A stretch of DNA of 64,000 nt. Source: Chondrinema litorale (lineage in GTDB: Bacteria > Bacteroidota > Bacteroidia > Cytophagales > Flammeovirgaceae). Position numbers and translations under genes: made by a program. Numbering within the stretch: position 1 is the stretch's first letter; each line of letters begins with the position of its first letter. The DNA lies in NCBI RefSeq assembly GCF_026250525.1, contig NZ_CP111043.1:992001-1056000 (forward strand). The letters run 5' to 3'. Shown piece by piece: positions 8,935 to 17,657 of the stretch. The notes under the pieces were generated by a model. It worked only from the letters and a program-made list of their open reading frames with translations, was not told the DNA's origin and made no database searches.

Positions 8935-11900
8935 ATGAGATTAAAAACTACCAGTTTGTTGCTGGCGGCATGCCTTCTTTTTTGTGGGTACTTTATGTTT
9001 CAGACAAAATATGCTAACAGGCAAGATCTTTCCAACTACAACACTCAAAAGAAAACTAAAAGCAAACCCAAAAAGAAATCCATCATTGTTGGAGAGTTTA
9101 GGTACGATGGTCCTGAAAAATATGCCTACATTCATCAGGCAATTCGTACAGGTAGAATTGACCCAGAAAATGTAGATATGTCTACTTTCTATAAATCAGG
9201 CTACCAGAAAAAAGAATTTGAGTTAGCTAAAGAAAATAGAGAAATAGCAAGAACCAATCGCCGAATAAAAGCCTACTCTTTTATAGAAAGAGGTCCAGTA
9301 AACGTGCCTGGTCGTACTCGTGGAATTATTGTTGATCCTGAAGATAACACGGGTAATACTTGGTTTGCAGGCTCTGTTGGAGGTGGTATCTGGAAAACAG
9401 AAAATGCAGGCGAACTCTGGACAGAACTTACCACATCACTACCCAACATCGCATTTACTACATTGGCTATGCCAACTAGTAATCCAGATGTAATTTATGC
9501 CGGTACAGGAGAAGGGAGTTTTACAGGTTTAGGTAGCATAAATGGTACAGGTATTTACAAGTCTACAGATAAAGGAGAAAATTGGGAGCTGTTAAGTAGC
9601 ACAAATACAGATAACTTTACAAACGTCTCAAGAATTATTGTAAACCCAGATAATCCAGACGAGTTACTTGCCTGTACTACTAATTATTCATTTAGAAACT
9701 CTACTACTAGAAATTCTTATATCTATAAATCTACAAACGGAGGGACATCATGGGAATTAAAGTATACATCAAGGACTGGTTCCGATGTACAGCAACTTGT
9801 TGCCACACCAGATAATTTTTCGGTAATGTACGCAGCAATTAATAATGTAGGTGTTTTTAAATCTACAGATGCTGGAGAAACTTGGGAAAATGCTTCTTTA
9901 GGATTAATCACCAACGACCTAAACAGCTCAGATGGACTATTAGGCAGCAGCACTTTTGGGAGATTAGAATTGGCTGTAGCCAAAAATAATACTGATATCA
10001 TCTATGCATCAGTAGAAGGCTCAGCTAGTGGCAATGACTCAGACTTATATGTGTCATTTGATGCAGCAGAATCTTGGAGTCTTGTAGAAGAAGAAAATAA
10101 CAATACAAATCCGGATTGGCTACAATCTCAGGGATGGTATGACAACACAATTACAGTGCATCCATATAATGATAGCATTGTATATGCTGCTGGAATTAGC
10201 ACTTGGAAAATGACAATTGGAGAGCCAGTTGACACTACAGAAACTACTATTGTAGAATACAGCTTTAACAATATTGAAAGCTTTGCAGATGTAGTTAATA
10301 TTTTTTCTGATGAGGGTGTTCAATTACAAACTACAGATTATGTAGATATCGAAATCCGTTTTGGGGATGGAGTAAGCCAACTTGCACACAGATTTACCGT
10401 ACCTGCTGGCTCTACCTCTGGTGTCTCAAATGAAGATTATACCTATCAAGATTATATAGAAGTTCCTTTTGAAGTCTGGGATGTAACTAATAACAGACAA
10501 CTTATGGCATCTTTCAGAGATAATGATGGCAATGGTTCATTTAACCTTATTTCTGATTATAATACAAGTAGAGAATACATCTATGTAAATGTGAGTGATT
10601 ACGCAACTAGTCCAGATGTAAATATCGCTCAAGATGGTGGGCACATTTACAAAAGCTTATATTTGGTATGGCTATACTCTCCAAATAATAATTTTGATGC
10701 ACAAAACCTGCCAACCTCTTCGATTGACCTTGACATCATCCAACTTCCTGTAATTACTTATAGTAGAAGTTCTCAAGTCATCAATGATCCATATTCTCAA
10801 GTAGGAGGGCTCAATAGCGATGTTCACCCAGACCATCATAATTTAGTTACTATTAAAGGTAATGGTGAAAGCTTTAGAATTTTAAATGCCAACGATGGAG
10901 GTGTTTACATTACAGATTCTTCTACTGATCCCGGTGTTTTTGAAGGTGCTTGGAATGCTGTAGGCAATACTTATAATACCGCTCAGTTTTATGGTGCTGA
11001 TAAGAAAAAAGGAAGTGATGAATATGTAGGAGGTACACAAGACAATGGAACTTGGCTTTCTCAAGGAGAAGCAGAAGATGCTGAATCAGAATATAGAATG
11101 ATAATCTCAGGAGATGGTTTTGAGGTTGTTTGGCATTATCAAGATACTAACAAGATAATCGGGGGAGCTCAATACAATACATTTGTAAGAACATTAGATG
11201 GAGGTAATAGATTTGAAACCGCAGTAAGCGGCTTAGAAGATGATGGACCTTTTGTTTCTAGACTAGCCAATTCTAAAAGCGATCCGGATGTTTTGTATGC
11301 AGTTGGAAGCTCAGGAGTTTATAAATCTACAAATTTTGGTGAATCTTGGGACTCCAAGCCAATTAGTACTCGTTGGGGCTTTTGGAGTGGAACTGATGTA
11401 GAAATTTCTTTGGCTAACCCACAAATAGTTTGGGCAGGCAGTGGAATGACGGATGTGCGATCCATTCAACTTTCAACAGATGGCGGCGAAAGCTTCGATG
11501 TTACTAATAATTACCCAGAAGAAATTGGTCTTGCTACAGGCATTTACTCTCATCCATTTCGAGATTCAACTGCTTATGTATTATTCTCAATCAGTGAAAG
11601 GCCTAAAATTCTCCGAACAACAGACTTAGGTAACTCATGGGAAGACATAAGTGGATATGGTGATGAAAGTCCAAGTTCAGGTTTTCCGAATGTGGCAGTT
11701 TACAGCCTTTTGGTAATGCCACACGATACCATGACAATTTGGGCAGGTACTGAAATAGGCATAGTTGAATCTACAGATAATGGACAAAACTGGCAATTAC
11801 TTGATAGTAATTTACCATCAGTCTCTGTTTGGGATATGAAAATTGTAGATGATCAAGTAGTGATTGCTACCCATGGTAGAGGTATTTGGACAGTCACAAT

Positions 11901-13029
11901 TCCAGAACTGGTAGATTACTCTCCGGCAGATGTTATACTCACCCCACTACTCTATGGTTTAAGTCCGGGTGTAGGAATAAATAGCCTAAACCTAGATATT
12001 GACATTCGCTCAGATTATGACTCTGTACAAATAGTGGGAAATAATGAAGTTTTGTATACTCTTTACAACCCAGTGGCTATTGGTAGAGCACTTTATGTAC
12101 TAAGTCCAATAGATGAGGGAATACTCTCTGTAACGATTGTTGGCTTTAAAGACGGGCAAGAATACATATCTGGCATTCAAGAGATAAACATCTCTGCTTT
12201 GATAGTACCCGTTACAAGTTATAGCACAGATTTTAATCAAGCAAATGGTGATTTTAAAGTAGATGGTTTTCTAATTGGAACAGATAATGGCTTTGATAAT
12301 GGCACCTTACATACGGAACATCCTTACCCAGTGGCTAATGACGAAGGCAAAAATGAGCTTAATTTCACAGCAACTCTAACCACTCCTATTATCGTAGCTG
12401 AATCGAATGCGACCATCAATTACAAAGATGTAGCAATCGTTGAACAGGGAGAAAGCGGAACAATCTATGGAGATAGTGAATTCTGGGATTATGTAATTGT
12501 AGAAGGTTCTAGAGATGGAATTTCTTGGGTTGCATTAGCTCCAGGTTATGATGCTGGGTCTAACAATGCTTGGCAAACTGCTTATAATGCCGAAAACGAT
12601 GGAGAGCAATCACTTTTTGTAGATCAAGAGATTGACATTTTAGAAACATTCAATGCTGGTGATACCATTATGGTTCGCTTCAGACTTTACTCAGACCCAT
12701 TTGAATCTGGCTGGGGTTGGGCAATTGATGATCTTGAGATTCAAATTGGTGGAGTTACTGCCAAAAAATCAGGCTTAGAACAACAAATGAAGCTTTACCC
12801 TAACCCATCTAGAGGTGCAATTACTGTAACTTTAGAAAATGCTTTACAAGGAAAGATTGAAGCTAAAGTAATGGATGTAATTGGTGAAGAAATTCTTACT
12901 AAAGAAATCAACAATACATCTGGCAGCACGAGTTTTAAGTTTGATTTGAATAACTATCCGAAAGGAGTTTACATTATTCAAGTATCAGATGGTAAAGATA
13001 AAATAGCCAAAAAATTAATACTTCAATAA
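8935..13029 (+). CDS. secreted BNR/sortilin-type beta-propeller protein with T9SS sorting domain
   Basis: A 1364-residue exported protein. An N-terminal hydrophobic segment (LLLAACLLFCGYFMF) acts as signal peptide. Many repeats of the type GIYKSTDKGENWELL, YIYKSTNGGTSWELK and GVFKSTDAGETWENA follow, which are the Asp-box/BNR motifs of sortilin-like and sialidase-like propellers. The C-terminus (MKLYPNPSRGAITVTL to the final KLILQ) is a type A T9SS sorting domain, so the protein should cross the outer membrane by the type IX system and be surface-anchored or released. No catalytic residues can be assigned. It could be a glycan-binding or peptidase-associated protein. It is followed by a strong terminator and stands alone. 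Confidence 0.9.
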   Translation: MRLKTTSLLLAACLLFCGYFMFQTKYANRQDLSNYNTQKKTKSKPKKKSIIVGEFRYDGPEKYAYIHQAIRTGRIDPENVDMSTFYKSGYQKKEFELAKENREIARTNRRIKAYSFIERGPVNVPGRTRGIIVDPEDNTGNTWFAGSVGGGIWKTENAGELWTELTTSLPNIAFTTLAMPTSNPDVIYAGTGEGSFTGLGSINGTGIYKSTDKGENWELLSSTNTDNFTNVSRIIVNPDNPDELLACTTNYSFRNSTTRNSYIYKSTNGGTSWELKYTSRTGSDVQQLVATPDNFSVMYAAINNVGVFKSTDAGETWENASLGLITNDLNSSDGLLGSSTFGRLELAVAKNNTDIIYASVEGSASGNDSDLYVSFDAAESWSLVEEENNNTNPDWLQSQGWYDNTITVHPYNDSIVYAAGISTWKMTIGEPVDTTETTIVEYSFNNIESFADVVNIFSDEGVQLQTTDYVDIEIRFGDGVSQLAHRFTVPAGSTSGVSNEDYTYQDYIEVPFEVWDVTNNRQLMASFRDNDGNGSFNLISDYNTSREYIYVNVSDYATSPDVNIAQDGGHIYKSLYLVWLYSPNNNFDAQNLPTSSIDLDIIQLPVITYSRSSQVINDPYSQVGGLNSDVHPDHHNLVTIKGNGESFRILNANDGGVYITDSSTDPGVFEGAWNAVGNTYNTAQFYGADKKKGSDEYVGGTQDNGTWLSQGEAEDAESEYRMIISGDGFEVVWHYQDTNKIIGGAQYNTFVRTLDGGNRFETAVSGLEDDGPFVSRLANSKSDPDVLYAVGSSGVYKSTNFGESWDSKPISTRWGFWSGTDVEISLANPQIVWAGSGMTDVRSIQLSTDGGESFDVTNNYPEEIGLATGIYSHPFRDSTAYVLFSISERPKILRTTDLGNSWEDISGYGDESPSSGFPNVAVYSLLVMPHDTMTIWAGTEIGIVESTDNGQNWQLLDSNLPSVSVWDMKIVDDQVVIATHGRGIWTVTIPELVDYSPADVILTPLLYGLSPGVGINSLNLDIDIRSDYDSVQIVGNNEVLYTLYNPVAIGRALYVLSPIDEGILSVTIVGFKDGQEYISGIQEINISALIVPVTSYSTDFNQANGDFKVDGFLIGTDNGFDNGTLHTEHPYPVANDEGKNELNFTATLTTPIIVAESNATINYKDVAIVEQGESGTIYGDSEFWDYVIVEGSRDGISWVALAPGYDAGSNNAWQTAYNAENDGEQSLFVDQEIDILETFNAGDTIMVRFRLYSDPFESGWGWAIDDLEIQIGGVTAKKSGLEQQMKLYPNPSRGAITVTLENALQGKIEAKVMDVIGEEILTKEINNTSGSTSFKFDLNNYPKGVYIIQVSDGKDKIAKKLILQ

Positions 13030-13044
13030 AATAGCATCAAACAA

Positions 13045-13080
13045 AAAAAGTCCTTCTACAATATTACAGAAGGACTTTTT
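13045..13080 (+). terminator. intrinsic terminator, probably bidirectional
   Basis: A perfect inverted repeat (AAAAAGTCCTTCT and AGAAGGACTTTTT around a ten-base loop) lies between convergent genes. A-rich and T-rich flanks on both sides mean it can end transcription of the BNR protein on the plus strand and of the DUF4199 gene on the minus strand. Confidence 0.85.
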
Positions 13081-13103
13081 CTATTTCTTTATTATTGTGA
13101 TAT

Positions 13104-13673
13104 TTATTTTGCTTTAAATAAAATAGCTGTTAAAAAAGTAAGAAACATACCTATTAAAAGAAGCCCAATTCCCTGATCTAATGCTAAACCACCTGCGGTT
13201 AACTCAGCATTTTTTATATCATTAAAAACCTGCTCAACTTCTTTTTTTTGCTCTTGTAAATTTTGATAAGCTTCTTCATCATTTAATTCTTTAGAAACTT
13301 TCATTTGCTCTTCAATAAAAGTGACATTACTTTTTCCGAGCTCTACTAAAGCATTTTGATGTCTTGAGATTACCTCTGTACCCGGTATAAGCATCCAAAT
13401 AAATAACAGCAAGCCATAAAGCAATGCCGCTGTGCTATTTAAAATTAAACCTATTCCTATAGCTCTTCCCATACTTAGCCTTCCACCATTTTGCTTAAAC
13501 CTAAAATACCACAATGTGCCACCAAAAAACACAGCATAAAGGCCAAGGTAAATGTATTTATATCTACCAAATGGATTTGTTCCAATTACATACAAAAAGA
13601 CTAAATACAAAAAACAAAAAACACCAGCAGCTAGCCCTCCTATCAGTGCTGTTTTCACAAAAGGATTTTTCAT
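13104..13673 (-). CDS. DUF4199 family membrane protein
   Basis: A 189-residue integral membrane protein with four predicted transmembrane helices: three in the first 100 residues (for example LAAGVFCFLYLVFLYVIG and AIGIGLILNSTAALLYGLLL), then a charged helical region rich in Glu, Lys and Gln (about 105-155), then a last helix (GLLLIGMFLTFLTAILF). This layout matches DUF4199, a family common in Bacteroidota with no established function. The start codon lies two bases after the stop of the dihydroorotase-like gene, so the two are almost certainly co-transcribed. Confidence 0.82.
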   Translation of the reverse strand: MKNPFVKTALIGGLAAGVFCFLYLVFLYVIGTNPFGRYKYIYLGLYAVFFGGTLWYFRFKQNGGRLSMGRAIGIGLILNSTAALLYGLLLFIWMLIPGTEVISRHQNALVELGKSNVTFIEEQMKVSKELNDEEAYQNLQEQKKEVEQVFNDIKNAELTAGGLALDQGIGLLLIGMFLTFLTAILFKAK

Positions 13674-13675
13674 TA

Positions 13676-14968
13676 TTAATTCTGGTATTTTTCTTTAAGT
13701 AATTCAGAAAACTGTACAGTGCCTTTATTAATTACACCTAAAGCTTTTCCTTTTAATGTTTTGCCTGTAAATGGAGTATTTTTAGAAATTGAAGCAATCT
13801 CATTTATAGAAAAATTCCATTCTATAGAATCGTGGAAAATTGTAAGTACTGCATCTTCTCCAACAGTTATATCTTTTACATCAAGGTTTAAAAGATTACG
13901 GGGAGTTACACTTAATTTCTCAACTACTTTGGCAGTATCTAACTTACCATTATGGTAAGTATTTGCGGCTGCAAATGCAGTTTCTAGGGAAATCATACCA
14001 AAATCTGCCAAGTCAAACTCTAAGTGTTTACTTTCAGTATCTTGAGGTATATGATTCGATACAAACGCATCAATAGTACCATCTGCCAAACCTTCTAGAA
14101 TAGCTTCATTATCTGAGGCAATTCTAAATGGTGGATTTACTTTTAGGTTTGTATCAAAGCTGAATAATGCTTCATCAGTAAAAGCATATTGGTATGCAGC
14201 AACATCACATGTTACTTGTAGGCCTTTTGCTTTGGCTTCTCTTATCAACGCTACAGAGGCTGCAGTTGAAATTGTAGAGAAATGGATTTTACCTCCATAA
14301 TACTCCAACATTTTTAATGCTTTGGACACTGCTACTTCTTCAGCGATTGTCGGAATACCTTTCATTCCTAACATTGTGCTTGACACTCCTTCATTCATTT
14401 GACCACCTTCAAGTAAATCACTTTCTTCAGGGTAAAGCATCAACATACTATTTAATGGTTGCAGATACCTCAACGCTCTGCCAAATACCGCATCAACATG
14501 TACATGAGTTAATCCATCAGAAAAAGCTTTCGCACCAGCCTCACACAAATCAATCATTTCGCTTAACTCTTTCCCCTCTGTCTTTTTGGTCATGGCAGCG
14601 ATTGGATGCAGATTTACAGGAGTAAAAGCACTTTTCTGTTTTATATAAAGCACTCCCTGTGCAGAATCTACTACTGGATAAGTATTCGGTAAAACTGCCA
14701 CATCAGTAAAACCGCCATTTGCTGCAGCTTTACATAGAGTTTGAATATCTTCTTTATATTCAAAACCCGGCTCATTTAATGCCGCTCTCATATCTGTCCA
14801 ACCTACTGAAACTGAGAGCTCTGAGCCATTAATTACAGTATCTGCACTAGTAATATCTGACTCTGTAATGTCGGTAACTTTACCATTGTTTACCAGCAAA
14901 TTAACACGCCTGTTATGCAAAGAATGTGTTGGCGCATATAGTTTTATGTTTTGCAATAAAATATTCAT
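13676..14968 (-). CDS. dihydroorotase-like protein lacking metal-binding residues
   Basis: A 430-residue protein of the dihydroorotase/allantoinase amidohydrolase family; the overall fold and length fit, with PNTYPVVDS and HFSTISTAAS clearly recognisable. The catalytic residues are mostly gone. The metal-binding D-x-H-x-H motif reads DMRAALNEPG (59-68), the usual EVTPHHL is CDVAAYQYAF (254-263), and the catalytic aspartate of TDHAPH is replaced (SNHIPQ, 304-309). By family knowledge such a protein should not hydrolyse dihydroorotate. In some bacteria an inactive homologue (PyrC') supports assembly of aspartate transcarbamoylase, a plausible role here. Co-transcribed with the DUF4199 gene. Confidence 0.85.
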   Translation of the reverse strand: MNILLQNIKLYAPTHSLHNRRVNLLVNNGKVTDITESDITSADTVINGSELSVSVGWTDMRAALNEPGFEYKEDIQTLCKAAANGGFTDVAVLPNTYPVVDSAQGVLYIKQKSAFTPVNLHPIAAMTKKTEGKELSEMIDLCEAGAKAFSDGLTHVHVDAVFGRALRYLQPLNSMLMLYPEESDLLEGGQMNEGVSSTMLGMKGIPTIAEEVAVSKALKMLEYYGGKIHFSTISTAASVALIREAKAKGLQVTCDVAAYQYAFTDEALFSFDTNLKVNPPFRIASDNEAILEGLADGTIDAFVSNHIPQDTESKHLEFDLADFGMISLETAFAAANTYHNGKLDTAKVVEKLSVTPRNLLNLDVKDITVGEDAVLTIFHDSIEWNFSINEIASISKNTPFTGKTLKGKALGVINKGTVQFSELLKEKYQN

Positions 14969-15050
14969 CTACAGCACTAAATGGTGAGAATTTTCAGACT
15001 TGGGCAAAACTAATAAAAAAGGTGGCGAATTAAGAATTGAAAATGAATAT

Positions 15051-15078
15051 AAAAAAATAACCCCTGCATTAGCAGGGG
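15051..15078 (-). terminator. terminator-like hairpin on the minus strand
   Basis: Read on the minus strand, CCCCTGC, a four-base loop and GCAGGGG are followed by an interrupted U run of about ten bases. The polarity means it ends a transcript arriving from the right, where no known gene lies. It is too far upstream of the dihydroorotase-like gene to be that gene's own terminator, so it either ends a small RNA or attenuates that operon. Confidence 0.6.
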
Positions 15079-15104
15079 CATTTCCTGAAGTTGTGTTTGT
15101 TTGT

Positions 15105-15179
15105 TTAGTTCATCTGCCATTTCTGGCATTCAAGTGGAAAGGAATTCTTTGAGTTTCTCCAATGTAACTCTCTCTCCAT
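15105..15179 (-). other. candidate 24-residue small ORF or sRNA body
   Basis: An ATG-initiated frame of 24 codons (peptide starting MERELHWRNSKNSFPL, ending TAA) ends 26 bases before the minus-strand hairpin. Together they look like a compact transcription unit. I recognise no family and no strong Shine-Dalgarno sequence or perfect TAnnTTTG promoter. It may equally be a noncoding RNA, with the frame a coincidence. Confidence 0.25.
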
Positions 15180-15444
15180 ACGCTTAGTGTTAAGATTATT
15201 CTTTAGTTAAGTACTTTGAGAATTGCAAATTCGGTACCCTATAGCACCCATAAAGTATATAAAAAGAAAGAATACAGTCTTAGGTAAGAAAATGTACATT
15301 TGATACATTTTTTTATTTTTTCAGTTAAATTTATTAACAGAAATTGATCTAAAATGCAGGAAACAACGGGTGAAAATTATTTAGTGATAATGAAAATTAA
15401 GTATTTGATGCATCTGACTTTTAAGCAAAACCTTAATCCAATAG

Positions 15445-15468
15445 AAACAGCTATTTAAATAGCTGTTT
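15445..15468. promoter_or_regulatory. 24-base perfect palindrome
   Basis: The 12-base half-site AAACAGCTATTT is immediately followed by its exact reverse complement. It lies 271 bases upstream of lspA. There is no convincing U run after it, so an operator or cruciform is as likely as a terminator. Confidence 0.4.
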
Positions 15469-15738
15469 ATTACATTTGGCTAATTTTAACTTTTGCAAAC
15501 ATTTTTATCTTTTTACATATTTCTGAAGAGTACAAGATAGAATTAACATTTGATTTAATTTTTAATCAAATTAAAATAATAAGCTTTTCTACTTGTCATT
15601 TTTATATAAGTTGCCTTTCAGGAAACTCAAAAAAAATAAAATTCATTATCTTCAAAAGATAACATTGTTTTATCTTATTTTTTATGGTGTCAATTTAATG
15701 AGACGGGACTTTTTCCCTTTTATAACTGTCGTGTAAGA

Positions 15739-16380
15739 ATGAAATACAGTAAATATTTTTTAATCTCTTTTTTAGTCATATTACTCGATCAAACTGTTAA
15801 GCTGCTGGTATACTTTAATATGGAATTGGGCGAGTTTGGAGAAATTTCTGTTTTCGGAGACTGGTTCAAACTTCATTATATTCTAAATGAGGGTATGGCA
15901 TTCGGTTTTACTTTTGGATCAAATTATGGCAAACTCATTCTCACTTTTTTTCGATTAATTGCCATGTTGGTAATAGGCTGGTATTTAGTAGTATTTACAA
16001 GAAAAAAACTACCTTCTCTATTTTTGATTTCAATTGCTTTAATCTTAGGAGGAGCAGTTGGCAATGTAGTAGACAGTATTTTTTATGGTGTGTTTTTAGA
16101 ACATGCCCCAGAAGTATCGAATACACCTTTTCTTTATCCTTGGTTTCATGGTAAAGTAATTGATATGTTTTATTTCGATTTTTGGCAAGGATACTTACCA
16201 GACTGGGTGCCATTAATTGGAGGTGAATACTTCGCTTTCTGGCCAATTTTTAACATTGCAGACGGTGCAATATTTTTTGGAGTAACAATCATTCTGGCAT
16301 TTCAAAAGAAATTCTTCACTTTTCCAGATGAAAATCTCGCTGAAATTGAAGTACCTGCTGAAAAGAGCATCAAAGAATAA
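15739..16380 (+). CDS. lspA: lipoprotein signal peptidase (signal peptidase II)
   Basis: Inner-membrane aspartyl protease that removes the signal peptide from diacylated prolipoproteins. The family motifs are present in order: NEGMAFGF, then GGAVGNVVDSIFYGVF with the first catalytic aspartate, and FNIADGAIFFG with the second. Four hydrophobic segments match the usual topology. At 213 residues it is longer than the E. coli enzyme (about 164), because of an extended loop between the two catalytic motifs (about residues 115-165) as often seen in Bacteroidota, plus a charged tail. An RluD-family gene follows 58 bases downstream but appears to have its own promoter. Confidence 0.95.
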   Translation: MKYSKYFLISFLVILLDQTVKLLVYFNMELGEFGEISVFGDWFKLHYILNEGMAFGFTFGSNYGKLILTFFRLIAMLVIGWYLVVFTRKKLPSLFLISIALILGGAVGNVVDSIFYGVFLEHAPEVSNTPFLYPWFHGKVIDMFYFDFWQGYLPDWVPLIGGEYFAFWPIFNIADGAIFFGVTIILAFQKKFFTFPDENLAEIEVPAEKSIKE

Positions 16381-16426
16381 AATACTTGTTAGCAAATTTT
16401 TGCTGTAATAGCTTTTTTCTTTTCCC

Positions 16427-16434
16427 TATCTTTG
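16427..16434 (+). promoter_or_regulatory. Bacteroidota -7 promoter element, TATCTTTG
   Basis: An exact TAnnTTTG match ends only four bases before the ATG of the pseudouridine synthase gene. A TTG lies 24 bases upstream of it (16400-16402), slightly longer than the usual -33/-7 spacing. The expected start of transcription is at or just inside the start codon, implying leaderless mRNA. Confidence 0.6.
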
Positions 16435-16438
16435 CAAA

Positions 16439-17470
16439 ATGGATGAAGAATTATACGAAGAAGACGAAGAACTTCAGGAGTTATATGAGCATCAGCGTTT
16501 CGTGGTTGATGCCAAGCAGGGATTGCTTCGAATAGACAGATTTCTAATCGAAAGATTGAAAAATACTTCCCGCAATAAAATACAGGATGGGATTAAAAAA
16601 GGATATGTAAAGGTTAACGATGAAGAAGTAAAAACAAACTATAAAATAAGACCTGCTGATATTGTTACAATATCATTTCCAAAGCCGAAAATAGAAACAG
16701 AAATAATTCCTCAAGATATTCCTCTAAATGTGGTTTATGAAGATGACCACCTGATGGTAATAAATAAAGAAGCAGGCATGGTAGTACACCCAGCTCATGG
16801 TAATTGGGATGGTACTTTGGTAAATGCATTGGTTCATCGTTTCCAGAATCTGCCAACTTCTAGAAATGGAGAAGTTAAACCGGGACTAGTACACCGAATA
16901 GATAAAGACACTTCTGGTTTAATGGTGATCGCCAAAACAGAACCAGTAATGACACACCTCGCTAAGCAGTTTTTTGACCATACCATTGAAAGAACATACA
17001 ATGCAGTAGTTTGGGGAGAGCCAAAAGAAGATACTGGTACCGTAATCGGGCATGTTGGAAGAAGTCTTAAAGACCGCCGAGTTTATACCGTATTTCCAGA
17101 TGGTGAGTATGGAAAACATGCTGTTACTCATTATCAAGTTCTTAAAAGGCTCCGCTATGTATCTCTAGTTAAATGTAATCTTGAAACAGGTAGAACTCAC
17201 CAAATTAGAGTGCACATGAAACACATTGGCCATAATTTATTTAATGATGAAAGATATGGCGGAGATAAAATATTAAAAGGAGAAAAATTCAGTAAATACA
17301 AAGCATTTGTAGAAAACTGTTTTAAAATAATACCTAGACAAGCACTCCATGCAAAGTCTCTGGGATTTATACATCCAATTACAAAGGAAGAATTAAGATT
17401 TGAGTCTGAATTACCTCAAGACTTTCAAGAGCTTCTTGATAAGTGGGAACATTATGTGCAATACACTTAA
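16439..17470 (+). CDS. RluD-family 23S rRNA pseudouridine synthase
   Basis: A 343-residue RNA-modifying enzyme. An acidic N-terminus (DEELYEEDEELQELYE) is followed by an S4 RNA-binding domain (about 28-95; RIDRFLIERLKNTSRNKIQDGIKKGYV-type pattern). The RluA-family catalytic domain then carries the hallmark GLVHRIDKDTSGL at about residues 150-162, where the aspartate attacks the uridine, and GRTHQIRVHM further on. It makes pseudouridine in rRNA, most likely in helix 69 of 23S rRNA if orthologous to RluD, but the exact site cannot be read here. Lies after lspA. The only good start is the ATG at 16439, which abuts a promoter element. Confidence 0.92.
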   Translation: MDEELYEEDEELQELYEHQRFVVDAKQGLLRIDRFLIERLKNTSRNKIQDGIKKGYVKVNDEEVKTNYKIRPADIVTISFPKPKIETEIIPQDIPLNVVYEDDHLMVINKEAGMVVHPAHGNWDGTLVNALVHRFQNLPTSRNGEVKPGLVHRIDKDTSGLMVIAKTEPVMTHLAKQFFDHTIERTYNAVVWGEPKEDTGTVIGHVGRSLKDRRVYTVFPDGEYGKHAVTHYQVLKRLRYVSLVKCNLETGRTHQIRVHMKHIGHNLFNDERYGGDKILKGEKFSKYKAFVENCFKIIPRQALHAKSLGFIHPITKEELRFESELPQDFQELLDKWEHYVQYT

Positions 17471-17657
17471 AAGCATAATTTGCTTCTCATTTTATCTTAA
17501 TTTCAATTAAAAAAATCAAGGCATAATCAAGGATTTCTAAAGCTTAATAGTTAACATTGATTAGCTTTGATTTTTTATAAATCTGTCTAAGAGCAGTCGA
17601 CCTTTTGCTCTTACTCTTAAAATAATTTGTTACCATTTCAACCATAGTTTACTATAG

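Larger units (their letters stand above)
14969..15738. other. 770-base intergenic region with hairpins and a candidate small transcript
   Basis: No conventional gene fits between the minus-strand dihydroorotase-like gene and plus-strand lspA. The region contains a minus-strand terminator-like hairpin (15061-15078), a 24-residue minus-strand reading frame just upstream of it (15105-15179), and a perfect 24-base palindrome (15445-15468). The rest is AT-rich and I see nothing else in it. Confidence 0.5.

Noticed and set aside
15445..15468. Palindrome read as a transcription terminator
   Set aside because: There is no U run on either strand and no gene ending nearby, so I list it as a regulatory candidate only.
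14969..15738. 6S RNA, SRP RNA or tmRNA in the large gap
   Set aside because: I looked for the conserved SRP loop sequence and a tmRNA tag frame and found neither.
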